Positions 44,800 through 58,106 of a stretch of DNA of 64,000 nt are shown piece after piece. Every line of letters starts with the position of its first letter. The first letter of the stretch is position 1. The position numbers were made by a program, and so were the translations under genes. This stretch comes from Apteryx mantelli. Lineage: Eukaryota > Chordata > Aves > Apterygiformes > Apterygidae. The stretch is taken from contig NC_089981.1 in the NCBI RefSeq assembly GCF_036417845.1, forward strand, positions 21,286,001 to 21,350,000, given 5' to 3'. The notes under the pieces were generated by a model that was given only the letters and a program-made list of their open reading frames with translations, ran no database searches and was not told where the DNA came from.

Positions 44800-47700
44800 G
44801 GGGAGAAATGAACTTGCTCATATGTATAAATCATAACTGACTAATAGATAAGCTATTTCTCTGAAACAGGTCTAAACTGTCTTTGACTAAAATGATTGTC
44901 GTAATTGTATGGCACTTTGATGTATGGTATTTACCTGTTCAAGGTTGAGAGGTTTTTGTATTTAGGGGTGTGGAAACAAAAGTCATATCAGAAAACAAGC
45001 ACTGCTGGATCAGTTTAATCCCCTTCAAATATTCAGCAGCACAGTATTTTCATGTCAAGTCCAACGCGCTCTGCCCAGTAGAGCAAGCCCTTGAGTTGCA
45101 GGATGACTCTCTTACCCAGGTTTGAAAGCAGTTGCGCGGGAGCTGATCACAATGGTTAAGCCATCTCTGACCCTCAAAGGAATGAAGGATTTTTCAAATA
45201 ATTCCTTCAAAATACATTTCAGTAACTTGGTTGACCGCAAATCAGATGGTAGCATCTTCTGCTTGCCTCTCGTTTCCCTTCTCGTAGTGGAGAATGAAGT
45301 GTAGAATTAAACCTAATGCTTGTAACTTGGTTTTATAATGTCCATCCTTTGTTAAAGGTATCTCATGCACAGAGGAGTATTAAAAAACGGGTAGGCCAAT
45401 ATATGCCAAGCCTCTTCTGTCAGACTTGGGTTTTTTAGTTCATGGAAGACTGAACACAAATGCTTTGGTAAGTATGCTGCCGTTCTTGAACACCGAGTCA
45501 GCCACAGTGGCTTGTCTTGCGGGATTTTTAGGTTTACTGTATCATGTAAAAGTGGGTTATTAATGATCGGGTTACAGCAAAAATAGCTGGCTCGTTAAGA
45601 GTTTACTTCATGCTAGGAAGCTTACCAGCAAACAGTTATGACAAACAGCACTAGTACAACTATTTCAGTAAAAACTCGCTTGTGTTTTAACTGGGTGGCT
45701 CCAATTCCCCTCTTTCATCCCATAATCAGTTCTTCATGCCACAGTTTTGAGTCTCTGCAGCCTACCCTGCTTGCGGACTCGTGCTGAACGGGGCCGTGGC
45801 AATCTTGGTGTTTGTGGAGTGGGCCACTGGTTTGCAAATTCATAATTCGTCTGGGCAATTGAAAAAAGGGGGTTGATGCAGCAAGTAGACGTTGCTGGCT
45901 GTTGCTGGTATTTATTGACCAAGTATGCTCAGTGGCAGGTTTAGAGCTTGCTAAATAAGTATCAAGCGATGAAAGTGGATCATGAAACAGGTGTGAGAAA
46001 GTCACAAGAGACTGCTGCCCTCAGAGGTGGGAGCTTGTCTTGGAGTTGATGTTCCTGCAGCCCTCCCCCTAAATGAGCTGGCTTTTTGTTTGGTACAAAA
46101 CAAGTACGAATAGCTCCTCAGACCTCAGGAACTCTAGATTGCTCTTGTTCAACAAGCAAGCGTGTTGTTTTGGAGAATTCAAAACTAACGCAGTCAGTCA
46201 TCTCGGTAGGCAGGTCAATCGGACATGTCCTGCCGCACAGATTTTGGCATTACAAATCGCCTTGGGAATAGTAAATTAATTGAATTTAAATGCATTCCCC
46301 AAGTTGATGAGGTAGGAGGGTGTAGCACAACCCCAGTATTTTCTGTCCTTTCCCAGCCACAGAAAATACAGATTTATTTATTTTTTTTCTTCATTTGTTC
46401 ATTGGCAGATCACAGTGTTTCCCTAACATTAGTAGCTGGGGAAGATGAGCAGTGTTTGTGGCACATATATGGGAACTTGGCAGGTTGCAAGCAGGGCTGT
46501 TTCTTGCTCTCCTGTCCAGGTGACAAAGCACTGTAATGTTATAGCAGTTTGACTCTCAGGGCTCTGTCTAGCCTTTGTGGCACTATTTCCCTAGGTACCG
46601 GTAAGAAAAGAGGCAACAGCTGAGTGGGTTTAGAGCAACCACACAGCACATCTTTAGCAGGCTGAAGAACTGGAGGAGGTGTGTTACGGACAGGCTTTGT
46701 CAGCTAAACAGCTTGGTTTGTGTTACGTGTAAAGCAGTTGCGAGGCGAAGGAGAAATTGTTACCGACGCCTTGGAGAGGGGCAGGTTGGCTGCTGATCTG
46801 TGAGCATCCTGGCACACGCTGTGCACACCAACGTGCCGCATAGTTGAGAGGTTTAGCAAGAGCTTTTGAGCGTTTGTGGTAATGGGTGTAACTTTGCACG
46901 TGTAACTTAGCTGGTTTGCACCTTCGATAAAGAGTTTGTGGGGAAGGGAGCAAAGGTGCTGATGCTTTGCAAGGCAAAAGCAAGCACCATTTGGAATTGT
47001 AAATGGCCTTAAAAAAAGTGTATAGCACAGTGAGTTTATGGGAGAGGGGACACTCCTGAGCTGTCTACTTAAGAGGACGCTTGCCTAGTCTTACTGTGCA
47101 GTAAAAACACTGTGAAATACATTGCAGGTGGTTTGATCCTGTTGGATAGTATTCGTGCAGCTCCCCGAGGGACAGAAAAGACAGTTGCTCAGTTTAGTTC
47201 TGCCTGCCTTGCGCAGGGCAGGCTGCCCTTGCCCGTGGCTTTTTGGAGTGCTAGGGAAGGCTAGTCTGTGTTTGAGAGGAAAGAGTGATTTGCCTGGAAA
47301 TGGCTAAATAAGAATCAAGTCCTCCTTGCTTCAGGAGTTCAGGGTTTCCCTAGTCTGGAAAACTGCTTGTGCCAAAAAGAGCCAACGCTTTTGCAAACAG
47401 CAGAAGCTTGTGATTGTCAGATGTTGCTATAAAGTGTCCAAAACGAATCCCTCTCTGAGCTAATCAAGCATGCTTTATTTCTGCCTCTTCTCTAAGTCTA
47501 GCTATACTGTGCCAGTAATGGGTATTGGACTTGAAAAAATTGTATCCAATAAAATAAAATTGCTGTGAATTCTCTGCAAGATTCATATGAATGTGCTGTT
47601 ACTGGCTTGGTTGTAAATACTTCTTTTTTTTCCCTCCTTCCTTTCAGTGTATTTCTTGGTGCTTAGGTGTTGTTTCTGTATGTACTTTGAATGCTCAGGT

Positions 47701-48186
47701 ATTAGTTTGCGTGTAGCTTTCAGTCAATCGGAGTGTTATTCAGCTCTCTGCAATGCATTGGTTTTATTCAGTTATACTGCTTGCCACTGTGTGTTGAATG
47801 CATCCAAGATACTCCCAAAAGTATGTATTTGGGTCTGCTTTGGGCTGCTTTTTCCTGGTTTCTTTCTGTCGGTTTTGCCTAGTACTGCCAGTGCATGCTC
47901 TTAAAATAAACTTTAAAACAGAATTTCTTTGTTTCCCATCTGCGTATGGTTGACTGCCCTTTTTAGGACGAAAGGAGGAAAGTTTGGGAGGCATGCAGAG
48001 TAAGAGTGACTGAAAATGAAAAGTGAAGTCACTTACGTGTGTGTTTTATCTGCTAGTATTATGCACTTTCCTAAATCCCCTTCCCTGGTAAGCCTTCTGC
48101 CTGGTTTGGGCTGGGTCATAAAGAAAACCTGTGGCATTTAGCTTTGTATAATCTCTCTTGCTCCTTACTGAGCTCCCTATTTCTTA
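44800..48186. other. Intergenic DNA downstream of KMT5B
   Basis: No gene was recognised. Open frames at 45715-46005 (minus) and 46225-46536 (plus) lack domains and splice support. By human synteny the next + strand gene would be CHKA, but no CHKA exon is visible in the window. Confidence 0.6.
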
Positions 48187-48187
48187 A

Positions 48188-48412
48188 GCTCACAGAATCA
48201 CAGAGTGGTTGAGGTTGGCAGGGACGTCTGGAGATCATCTAGTCCACCCTCCTGCTCGACCAGGGTCAGCTAGAGCAGGTTGCCCAGGACTGTGTTGAGT
48301 TGGGATTTGAGCATCTCCAAGGATGGAGACTCCACAACTTCTCTGGGCAACCTGCTCCAGTGTTCAGCTACCCTCACTGTGGAAGTGTTTTCTTACATCT
48401 TTAGATGTACAT
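48188..48412 (-). mobile_element. CR1 LINE fragment, 5'-truncated
   Basis: CACAGAATCACAGAGTGGTT, then GGAGATCATCTAGTCCACCC, CTGGGCAACCTGCTCCAGTG and ACCCTCACTGTGGAAG are landmarks of the 3' part of the avian CR1 retroposon, read here as its complement. The element's 3' end is therefore at 48188 and it lies on the minus strand. At about 220 bp it is a typical dead, truncated copy with no coding capacity. Confidence 0.95.
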
Positions 48413-48520
48413 CTTTAGAATGTACATCTTACATTCTTTCTGTTACGTTTGTTCTTATGTCTGTTCTTGCATTTCTTTCTGTTTCCTTATGTTCTTTTCT
48501 TACGTTCAGTTGGAAGTTAG
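48395..48520 (+). repeat. Degenerate TTCTTA/TACATCTT repeats
   Basis: Directly after the CR1, units such as TTTAGATGTACATC, TTAGAATGTACATC and GTTCTTATG recur imperfectly. It reads as short low-complexity duplication at the 5' break of the CR1. Confidence 0.5.
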
Positions 48521-50690
48521 CAAGGTTCTAGTCGGTTCTCTTTGTTTAGCATCATTTAATGAGAATAATGCTAGATATTTAATAGCTCTTCATTGCCTGT
48601 TGTACCTTCTTTATTTGCCCGCCGAGGGAACTTCTGTTCTAGTCATGTTTGAGTTATATAGCTTGTTTGTACTAATCCCATAAAATATTTTTATTATTGC
48701 AAGGCTGTTTCAATATTATTCCTTCTTCCCACAGGCAAAGGAAATCCAGGACTTCTTCCCTGAACTAGGCAGCTGCATTTGATTTTAACTGTAGTTTTAC
48801 CTGGATCCGTCCTTATGTGAACGCGATCAGAATAGTTCCTACCACAGAGACAGTAGCTTGAATGATGATGTTGGAGGACTGCTGGTTGTAGGTACAGGTA
48901 CGTCAGTATTGAAACAGGTATGGGGCTAGTTCAACAGTGTTGCTCAGGAATTGGCTTGACTTAAAACAAGCAAAGATTCATGGTATTGATGGTGAAGTCC
49001 AGTCAAGTACAGAGCTGTCACTGGGTCCAACAAAACATGGATTTTTCCACTGATGCCTTATGATGTGCATCAGAAGTCGATCCTGTTCTGTAATTAAGCT
49101 TACAGTCTTTTCTGCCCCAATTACTATGTTTGGCTGCAACATTTTACAACAGAATTGGTTGTAAACAATAGATCTAAGATAGAAAATGGCAATAACAGGA
49201 ATACATTGGGTAGAATGGGATTTTATTCATAACTGCATAAATAAATGATGTGTATGCAGCGTTGGGACAGGACTGCTGGATAACTCACAGTTGGGGTTAC
49301 CAAAATCTCTTGGATAGTTTTGGATGCTGAAGCAGAAAAATATCTCCTTTCCCAATCCAGAGATCTTGAGTCCTCTTCTGGAGCTCAAGAACAAGGTGTA
49401 CCCAAAATGCTTCATCTCCAAAGATTAGCCACGGCCTATCCAATCCCAGTGGTCCAGGGTATGCCATGCCTGCACCACCACCTTCCCGTAATGCCAGATA
49501 ATAACTCAGGGATTCAATATTGCCCATTCTTGAATGGCTAACAACAATTTCCAAATTTGGAAGAAATAGCAAGCTTTGAGATCCAACCTTGGGTTTGACC
49601 TCACCTCACAGTATACATCCTTAGAAAGGAAAATATTGCACATGCCTCTAGTATTGACTGTAAAAATGGGGATTGCAATTGCTTTTGTGTATCATGTCAA
49701 GAAGAAAATTTTCAAAAGCATTTAAGTTGCTTAAAAGCCTAAATGTGGTTCTCAAAAGTAATTTAGAGTCCAAAGTCTTTAGATCTGCAGTGAAATCCAG
49801 AAGTCAAACTACCCCATTTAAAAATGGGACAGCACTTAAGTTCTGAAGTCACATTAATCTCCCCTGAAAATTCAATTTATTTTCTTCATTTCTTAGTCAT
49901 GTGTCTGTTCGTAGTTGCTGAGTTCTTGTTAAAGTTCTATAAAAGTCCTATGCCTTTTCTGCGTGCTGACTTTCATTTAAAAACAGTTTGAAAAGAAGAA
50001 ATGTTTTTGTATTCTTTTACTGGGGAGGAAGAAGAGGGTTTTTTAAGAGGTAAAACATTGTTTTAACAGGCAGCTGAGAGAGGACAGTAAACCTTTACAC
50101 TGAGCTTGAGAAGACTGCAGTGTTGTAAAAACAAACTTAAAAACTAATTTTGACACACAAAAAATTCCTGCTGCTCTTACTATTAACTACATAAATATGG
50201 TCTACGTATAGAATAAGACCTATTCTATAGAATGCAACTCGGACAATTCTGAGGCAATTATTTAGTAGCAGAGATTATTCAGTATCCAGCTAATTAATGG
50301 GGAAGGTTTCCAACCTGGGGAATATGTTGTACAGTAGGATGAAAGTCATCTTAAGTTTATTGGATTCTTGGCAAAAAAAATTCAAAGCTCTTGATGTATC
50401 TATTTTTAATATATAGCATAGAGTAATAAATGTAATTTCTGGTGAAACTAGCTAAATGCGTTATATATTGCAGTTATTTTCGGAGATACAGATAGCATCA
50501 GGTGTGAATTCCAGATAACAGAAAAATAGCAGGTAAGATGTGGGAGAATGATTAAAGAAAGGCTAAGGAGTTCAGCTGTCCTGAACCTTTTAAAAGTTTT
50601 AAGAAAGACTGAAATGTAGTGGCTTACTCATCTTCCTTTTTATACAAAAAAATCTTTGAGGATTATTGCTTTTAGTAAAAAATAAATAAA
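48521..50690. other. Intergenic DNA, no gene recognised
   Basis: Unique AT-rich sequence. The antisense frames at 49227-49572 lack domain or splice support. Confidence 0.6.
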
Positions 50691-50726
50691 TATATATATG
50701 TGTGTGTGTGTGTGTGTGTATATACA
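50690..50726. repeat. (TA)n(TG)n microsatellite
   Basis: TATATATATG runs into about 10 TG units and back to TATATACACATA. An ordinary compound dinucleotide repeat. Confidence 0.95.
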
Positions 50727-50976
50727 CATACCCCAAACATGAATATTTCCTATGTTTGTAATATAAAAATCATTCTAAGGCCGTAATTATAGCTGTGAGA
50801 CACTGATGCTAGTATTGGTAAGGCTCTGCTTGATGAAAATACAGGATGTTTAGGTATAGCCACTTCACAGGGACTGAGTTTACACACTGAGCTTGGTTCA
50901 GTTATAGGGAAGTAGTGGCAGTATTGCTCTCGTGAAGAGCGTACCCAGGTTAAAGTTGTTGCCTGCAAATCAATCT

Positions 50977-51060
50977 TCTCTTACTGGTCGCTGTCAGAGA
51001 TTGCATACTGGGATAGACGGACCTTTTCGGTCTGACCCAGTGAAGCTTTCCTTGTGCAGC
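50977..51060 (+). mobile_element. Ancient CR1/L3-like LINE 3' end
   Basis: TTACTGGTCGCTGTCAGAGA, then ACTGGGATAGACGGACCTTT and GGTCTGACCCAGTGAAG, match the well-known phrase (tracts like GGATACTGGGCTAGATGGACC and GGTCTGACCCAGTATGG) found at the 3' end of old CR1/L3 elements of amniotes. It is diverged and has no coding capacity. The subfamily is not assigned. Confidence 0.75.
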
Positions 51061-51960
51061 GTGGGTCAGGACGGACGGGGCACGCAGGATTTTCAGTGGC
51101 TTGCAGAGGAAGGAGAAAAGCTGGGCAGGAAGAGCTACAAGGAGTGTCCGGTGGGGAGGGAGGGAGGGAAGGTGTTTGCTGTAGGCCAGTGAGGACACGC
51201 AGGTTAAAAAAGGGGGAAAGCGCATCGCTGTCGCAGGCCTGCCTGCATGTACTTCTCCTGGGTTCACTTGGGCAGTAGTTATGCTGTGAGTAAAAGTGTT
51301 GTAAGCAAATATTACAGATGCTGCTACTGGGCTAACCAGTAATTAGTTTGTAGGTACGTATCCCTTCCCACAGCTCTGTCAGGCAGAGCCCGCGGGTGCC
51401 ATGTCGGTGCTTCTCGAGCATCCGGTGAAATGGAATACTTCCCCGCTGAGCGCTATTTGGGTCACACAGCCCTCCTGCTGCCGCCTTGCCATTTCTGCCT
51501 GGGAATCTGCTGGTTTACTCTATCTTCAGCTCTCGTCTTTAGAGGCTCTTCCAATGGCACACGTCACTCGCGCGGCTGGCCTGCGTGCGAGGTGCCGCTG
51601 CTTGCCCTAGAAAGGGCGCTGCTGCGAAGGGAGGCGGTAAGTCTTTTTGCAAGCTCTGGATGCCTTTCGGCTTGGGTCTACGGCTCCAGCACTGGTGGCC
51701 AGCAAGAGCTGTGAAGGCTGCCCTGAGCAGATAGCTGTTCCTTGTCCTTGGGCTGATGTGCGCTGCCGGTCCTAAGCATCGCCTTAAGGGCCGCTACCTT
51801 TTGCTGCCCTCGGGCAAACCGAGACCCGCATCGTGGTGAAGTTGCCACGCGCTCTCTCCTGCGCATCCAGGACACGGTGTTACGTTGTGTCCAAAAGCTG
51901 AGACGCGCTCCCCCTGCCCACGCACGGACGGGGCGGTTAATCGGTGACGGGGAAAATGAT
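51000..51960. other. GC-richer, CpG-containing intergenic patch
   Basis: CpG dinucleotides are clearly more frequent here (for example 51360-51620 and 51770-51950) than in neighbouring DNA. No exon was recognised. A distal regulatory element or an unannotated non-coding promoter is possible, but nothing is decisive. Confidence 0.35.
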
Positions 51961-54900
51961 CCGTATAGCCAGCCTACCACTGCAGTCGAAGAGGGTTAAA
52001 AGAGGATTAAAAGTGTGCTTTAATTGCATTTCTGTAGCACTCTTGGATTTCTTTTAAACGCAGGTTGTAATTCTGAATTTCCTCATTTTACCACTTTTGC
52101 TCAGAGAGGAAACAGTACCGTCCTTGAGACGCTTTAATCCTTTAGAGTACCTACCTGTGGTCTTAACTTCAAAATTCAGGTAACTGGCTTCTGTTTGTGA
52201 GCAGTGTTCACAAACAGGATACTCGCACCCCATTCCTTTCTAAGTTGTTTGCAAGGAATTCATACCTTGCCATAGAAATATTTTCCAGGAGCTGCTTTTC
52301 CACATGAAAAGGATAACTCAAGTTGATGAAGAAACCCATAAGCGAAGAAATCCCAGAACAGTACTGTCTTTGAGTCTACAGCCAGCTTGCAAATGCAATT
52401 CCAAGTTATAAAAAAGATTAAAATCACATTGATCACTAATAGTGCAAAAGTCTAAGCTGACTTTTAAATGTATTTCCATGGAGTAGCACCTCTACATTTT
52501 TAAACAAACAAAAACGTTTCCACGAAGCTGGCTATGCTAAAGCTCCCTTTAAAATCAATGTAGACAGCTAGGCATTTTTCAGAAGTTCATCTTCTCTACC
52601 TACGTGAGATTTCCCATAAAATTTGGCCTGAGAGAGCTTTCCCGGCTCTAGACTAGAATCCTCAAAGTGGACATTAAGGAAACAAATAAGAAACCCAAAC
52701 CCTACACTTTTTTTTGCAAGGCAGCTGGCTTCTTTCACATTGGTTTGCTAGCTGCCGTGGCAGCATTTGTTATTTGTTAAATTGCTTCGTAATTGTGGCT
52801 GGTTCACCCTCCGCACCGGTATTACTTAGCAAGAGGCTTACCTGTTGCAAAGCAGGCTCGAATGTGGAGGTTAGTAAGGCAGCAAAGGTTTACTGTTACC
52901 TCTCCCAGCACAAGGTGGCACTCACATACCAAGAGAGGGATTTCTCGGCCCTGCGGACTGAGTCCCTTTTAGAAGCTATTATGCATTCGTTACAAGCCGT
53001 CAGTCCATTTATTGCTTTTCTTACTCTGTGATGTCCCTAGAGTGTATCTGAATGATACCTGGGGGAAGGAAATCAGGAGGCCAGCAGTGATCTGGAGGGA
53101 GGGAATGGTTCCAAGGTGTGGAGCAATGCTGGGCAGGGGGGATCAGGGGATAACTTGATGCTGAATGCAGCTGTGCTCTTGCTAGCTTTAATCCTTTTGC
53201 ATTCCAGCAGGAGGAGGTTCCCCCTTCAGCGCTTTCCAGCCTTATCCATGCCTCTCTCCGGATTTCTGCTGCTTCCATTAGCCAGAATAACTCCTGCCAA
53301 GAGCGGGCAGGCTCTGTGAGCTGCTTCACCTCGTGTCCTGCTGGTAGCTGCTTGCCATTGTGTCAAAGTCCTCAGGCAAGAGGAGGTACGTGGGGAATGG
53401 GGCTAGTGGGGAGAACAGTGTAAAGAAGCAGCGATAACACATCCTCCTCTCCTCCACTGGGTCTGTAGGAATCCTTTCTTGGTCAACATCCAGCATTAAC
53501 ACTTGCCTTAGGAATGCCCTATGCATTCTTGGGGGGGGAAGGGTTGTTGGCTGGACTGACAGGTCTTGAAATCAAGCGAGAACAAGTTGGCTGCTGCCTC
53601 TGCTGCTGCTATGCTGTACTTTACTTGCTCAGAGGCTGTGCCTCCTTGCCGTGCAGTGTCAGCAGCAGCAGGATCCTGGTGTTGTAGTTAACCTCTCCTT
53701 CTGCAAGACTCTCATGTTTGGCTTGCTTGATATTCTCCCCACACACTGCAAGGTATTGATGATCTAGACTGACCTAGTAGATGCCCCCGTTTCTGAGAAA
53801 TCTTAATGCAAACTATGGTGGAATAGCAAAGATGTAGCCAAACGTTGCCTGGCCTGTCTTCTGTCCAGGCTGTGTGGCTCTTTCTCTTTGCCTCTTCTGC
53901 AGCTCTTTCAGCTTTCAAGGCTTCCTACTCTCACAGAAACCATGAATTTAGACTCGGGACTGTTTCTTCTGCCCATGTCTGTTTTGGATCAAGAATTACC
54001 AAGAGCAGTGTAGTAATTATCTACTACTTATTTATCACAATGACTTATGAAGGGGTCAAAGTCACTGTCTCGATCTCACCAATGGAGGCACCAGGGCACA
54101 GAGATGCGAAGTGGCTTTCTTCAGGGTGCTTAGCAGAGAAGTGGCAGGCTCAAATAGTGCTGGTCTCCCAAATACTGCTTATACCCCAGAGAAAAGACTT
54201 GATACTCGTGCATCACCTTCTCTGCAGCTTCAAACATTACCTCACTCTGGCTGGGTAGTCTAGTGGCATGACGGTTGTCAGAGATGCAAGAAATCTAGCT
54301 TGGCTATTAAAAGTTCTTTTTGTGCCCTTGAGGTACAAAAAGGTGAGGAGGTAGGAGGCTGTGCCAAAGCTAAAGCATATGTAGATGTGTTTATTCAGTG
54401 AAGAAATAGTCGTAGCTCTCTGTAGGAAAAGGGCCCCGAGAGCTGAGCTCTGTCAGAGCTGACTGTGGTAAGTGCCTCTGCCAGAAGTAACAGAGCCCAG
54501 GCCAAGGGAGGCAGAAGGGAACGTAACGCACACCTCAGCCGCCCGGTTTGCATAGGAGATCTCCGATAGAGATGGGTCTGTGCCAAAGCACAGGGCTGCG
54601 TGCTGCAGAGGCTGAGGCGCTGGCTAGCGTCCCACACTGCAGCCCCAGCTGTAAGGATGGCAGTCGCATGGGAAAGGGCGGTTTTGTCGCAATCAGCCAT
54701 AGCAGTTTGTTTCCATGCATGGGAATCGGAGCACTTGCTTTCTTTGGTCAGGGAAGGCTGCGATAGATACTATTTTTTATAGGCTTGAACTTTTCCACCT
54801 TATATTTATTGCTCACTCCTGTTCCTCTGTGTCCTTCATTAGACTTGCCTTACACGTCACCAGGGAATCTGAAGTCTGGCGTCTGATCCCTGTTCTGTCT

Positions 54901-57430
54901 TTAAAATGGAGATGATGCTTCCTGTCATCTGTCTAATCAAACTATAAGCTCCTCAGAACAAGGACTTTTCCTTGTTATGCCAAGTTTTACATACCTATTA
55001 TGAGTATCGAATTAGGTAGGGATAACTCCAATAGTTAGGATAGTAAAATAATTAGGAGAGGACCTCATTCCTCTCTTAGCTTATAGAAGCCATAGGACAG
55101 TTTCTCTCGTTCCTTTTTACCTTTTGGAAAAGCCTTTTTTTTTCCCTAAACGCTTACAATCCTCCCTCTTGATTACTCACTATATAACTAGCATGATCTG
55201 TAAAAGTAAGACTTTAACCCCTTTTACGTTGTCAAGCAGCTGCCGTTGCAGTCAATTGAACGCACTTAGGCCAATCACTTCTTGCAGGTCCAATGTGGTT
55301 CTCCTGGTGGCCCCGCAGATGAGAAGACAGGGTGTCCTGTTGTGGCACAGCTTCCCAGGCATGGGTGCTGCTGCACTCGAGTGCAAAAGGGTGTAAGGAG
55401 GAGGAGTCTTGGCTTTGGAAAGCAGCTGTAGAGCCAACAGGGGAAGGCTGCTTGTCTCGTGACCTTTCCTGATTGTCCAGTTGCCCAATGTGGTATCATT
55501 TGATGACTCTTGCAGTAAGACCACTAAGAGTCAAGCAAGGCTTTTTTCCCTGCCTTGCTTCACCAGGGTGAAAGCTTCCAGAAAGCTGGCATGGCCCAGG
55601 CAACTGGACAAGGTGGATGATTTTGGTCAAACTCCAGGGATTTGGAAAGTCTGAGTTCTTTTCCCTGCTTTGCCACTGCTTCCTGCTTGCAGGCAAACCT
55701 GTCCCCCTTTTGCCATCTGTAAAATGAAATGAATTGTTCTGTCATCTTTAATTGTATGTAGTTTAAATCATAAATTTTCTACAGCAGAGATCATCAACTG
55801 GGCAAGGATTTAGAAGGAAGAGGCTTAAAGGATCTTTAGTCTTACACTAACATCAATCACCTGGTTCGGTATATGTTCACGAACTGTGAAGCTCAGCAGT
55901 CTCTCAGCTCTCCCTCTTTCCCCGTCAGACAAGGGCTGCATCACGTGGATATTTACTGGCTGTTGTAACATGCCATTTTGGGACAGCTGATTCTGGTTTT
56001 ATTGCAAGATCTTCTAAGCTATCTTCATCACTAAAATTTTAACTGGACTTGGAATCCTAAAGGAGAAGAAAGTAGATAAGAGGTGAATATTCCTCACTGT
56101 GAGAGTACGTTTCAAGACCATGCTTCTTTCTCCTCACCCACAAACTCTGAAATTTATGTCTGTGGCTAGAAATGTCCGTCCCTACTAGCACTCATGCCTG
56201 GAACTGATGATCTCTGTCCATTTTCCAGAAAAGAGGCATTTCCACCCCAGCATCCACTCTGAAGAACTCTTGTAAGCACTGCTGTTTCCTGGCTATTGCG
56301 CCAATATTTTTTGTGGGTAACCCCACTAGTTGAGACTGGAGGATGCTCTGGGTGGTGGTGGGCAGCGGTACTGCAGCAGGCAGAAGGCAGCTTTGCTGGC
56401 ATCTGCGCAGGCTGGAGACCAGGGGTTACAGCCTGCTTCGCTGCCCTGGACTCCTCTGGCCAGGACAGAGCCGGGAGCCCGGACAGGCAGCGCTGGGGCC
56501 TTGCACCCTTTCCCCTCTGACTCTGAAAGTGGAGGGAGCATCTGTGTGGGGCTCTGCAAGTGCTTTGTTTGCCTGGAGAAATGGTTTGGGTTGCTATTTT
56601 GCCAGTTTTCCCCAGGAGAGGGAGCAGGCCACAGGAATGATATCCAGGGAATGAATCAGCTTGTTCCAACTCCAGCTAAAATGCGTTTACTACCTTGTTG
56701 TGAAGGCCCGCTTCCTTTGCTCACCAGCCCACCTTCATCATCCTCGTCTTCAACTCGCCCTCCTTCACCTTATGACTTCTCTCATAACCCTTCAGTACCT
56801 TGGTCTGTGTCAGCCCGCTGAGGTTTGTATTCTGCGAAGCGTATACACAAGCTGCATTTCGCCTCTTCCAGCCTTAAACTGCCTTTCCCACCCCACAGCA
56901 CCCCAAGACTGCTTCCAACCCCCAGACCCACGGCCCACCTCTGCATCCCTGCTCTGCTATTCCCCACATTCAAGTCGCTTCCTTCCCAGCACTGTTTCCT
57001 GTTCATCCCTGATCTGTGAGTCAGAGAGTAATAGCTCAGCCGCAGCTCCTGCAGTCACTATGGTGACAGTGATCAGACAAAACAGGATATCAGTTGACTC
57101 AGGAATTTTGGGCTGCTTTGGTGAAAATCTCCTTTGGATCCTAGCAAGAGTAACTTCCAGATGCTTGCTAGCTCTTAAATAACTCTCTGGAAGTTGGCTG
57201 TTTCCCTAGCAGTCTGTTGTATTTCCAGTGGTACAAGCATAGAAAACCAGAGGAAAATTAGGGGTTGTGGAGTTCAAAGCCACTGTTGCCAAAGTTCCTG
57301 TCTTTATGGTGTCTCTTATTGTATCAGCAGAAGTTCCAAAAGACGGTACCCTGGTTACTGTGCAGGGAAGGGCTTGTGGTTTCTTGCCTTCTTTAATAAC
57401 GACCAAGAGGGGATATAACAGAGCCAACCT
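51961..57430. other. Intergenic DNA, no gene recognised
   Basis: No supported gene. Long frames overlapping at 56166-57182 on both strands (up to 173 codons) have compositionally biased translations and no domain, and neither strand has a coherent exon pattern. Confidence 0.6.
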
Positions 57431-57433
57431 TGG

Positions 57434-57644
57434 GATAATTAAGCCTCTGCTACATTGTGTCTCAGTACCTCTGATACAAAAACATTTACTGACACATGCT
57501 GTGATTCTTAGTGCTGCAGTAAGCTGAACTGCTCTGGGAAATTTTCCAAGGAGTAATGGGCAGATTCTCAAGGCCGAGATGAGGAGGGCAATGCAAAGGT
57601 ATTACCGCTAAGAGCAGTCCTGGGAAACTGGAGTGGCAGAGAGA
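57434..57644 (+). repeat. Duplicated segment, copy A
   Basis: Similar along about 211 bp to 57896-58106, same orientation, 462 bp apart. Shared landmarks are AAGCTGAACTGCTCTGGGAA against AAGCTGAACCGCTCTGGGAA, CAATGCAAAGGTAT against CAGTGCAAAGGTAT, and a common end at GGCAGAGA. Copies look roughly three-quarters or more identical by eye. Confidence 0.85.
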
Positions 57645-57895
57645 CTGTCTCAGCAGCGATTGCCACCAATAACTTCCATGTTACTCTATATCTTGATGCA
57701 CCAATGGAAAGATTTAAGAGGTTTTGTGTGTGGATGACGCTCAAGATAAGGGCCAAACTTGAGTGCATTTTGCAGCAAAGACTTGGAGTTATGCAGCTGT
57801 TAGGGGAAGAAATGGTTCTCACTGGAGAGGGATCTGTAACTGTCTGCTTGGAGTTAGCCTGTCACTGGTGAAGACTCATTTAAGTGTGTAGTTGC

Positions 57896-58106
57896 GACAA
57901 TTAAATCTCTGCTGTATTCTGTCCCTGTATGTGTGATACAAAGGCATCTACTGACATGCACTGTGATTTTTAGTGTTGCTGTAAGCTGAACCGCTCTGGG
58001 AAGTTTTCCTGGGAGCAATGGGCAAAATTCTGAAGCACAGGATCAGAAGGACAGTGCAAAGGTATCGGCACTGTCAGCAGCCCTAGGAAACTGCTCTGGC
58101 AGAGAC
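57896..58106 (+). repeat. Duplicated segment, copy B
   Basis: Second copy of the segment at 57434-57644. The 251 bp between the copies is not itself repeated. It could be an old tandem duplication with an unrelated or diverged spacer, or two copies of a short unnamed repeat family. Confidence 0.85.

Noticed and set aside
56166..57182. Overlapping frames of 163, 167 and 173 codons on both strands
   Set aside because: They overlap in opposite directions, are Ser/Pro/Leu/Cys-biased and match no family known to me. Pyrimidine-rich DNA explains them.
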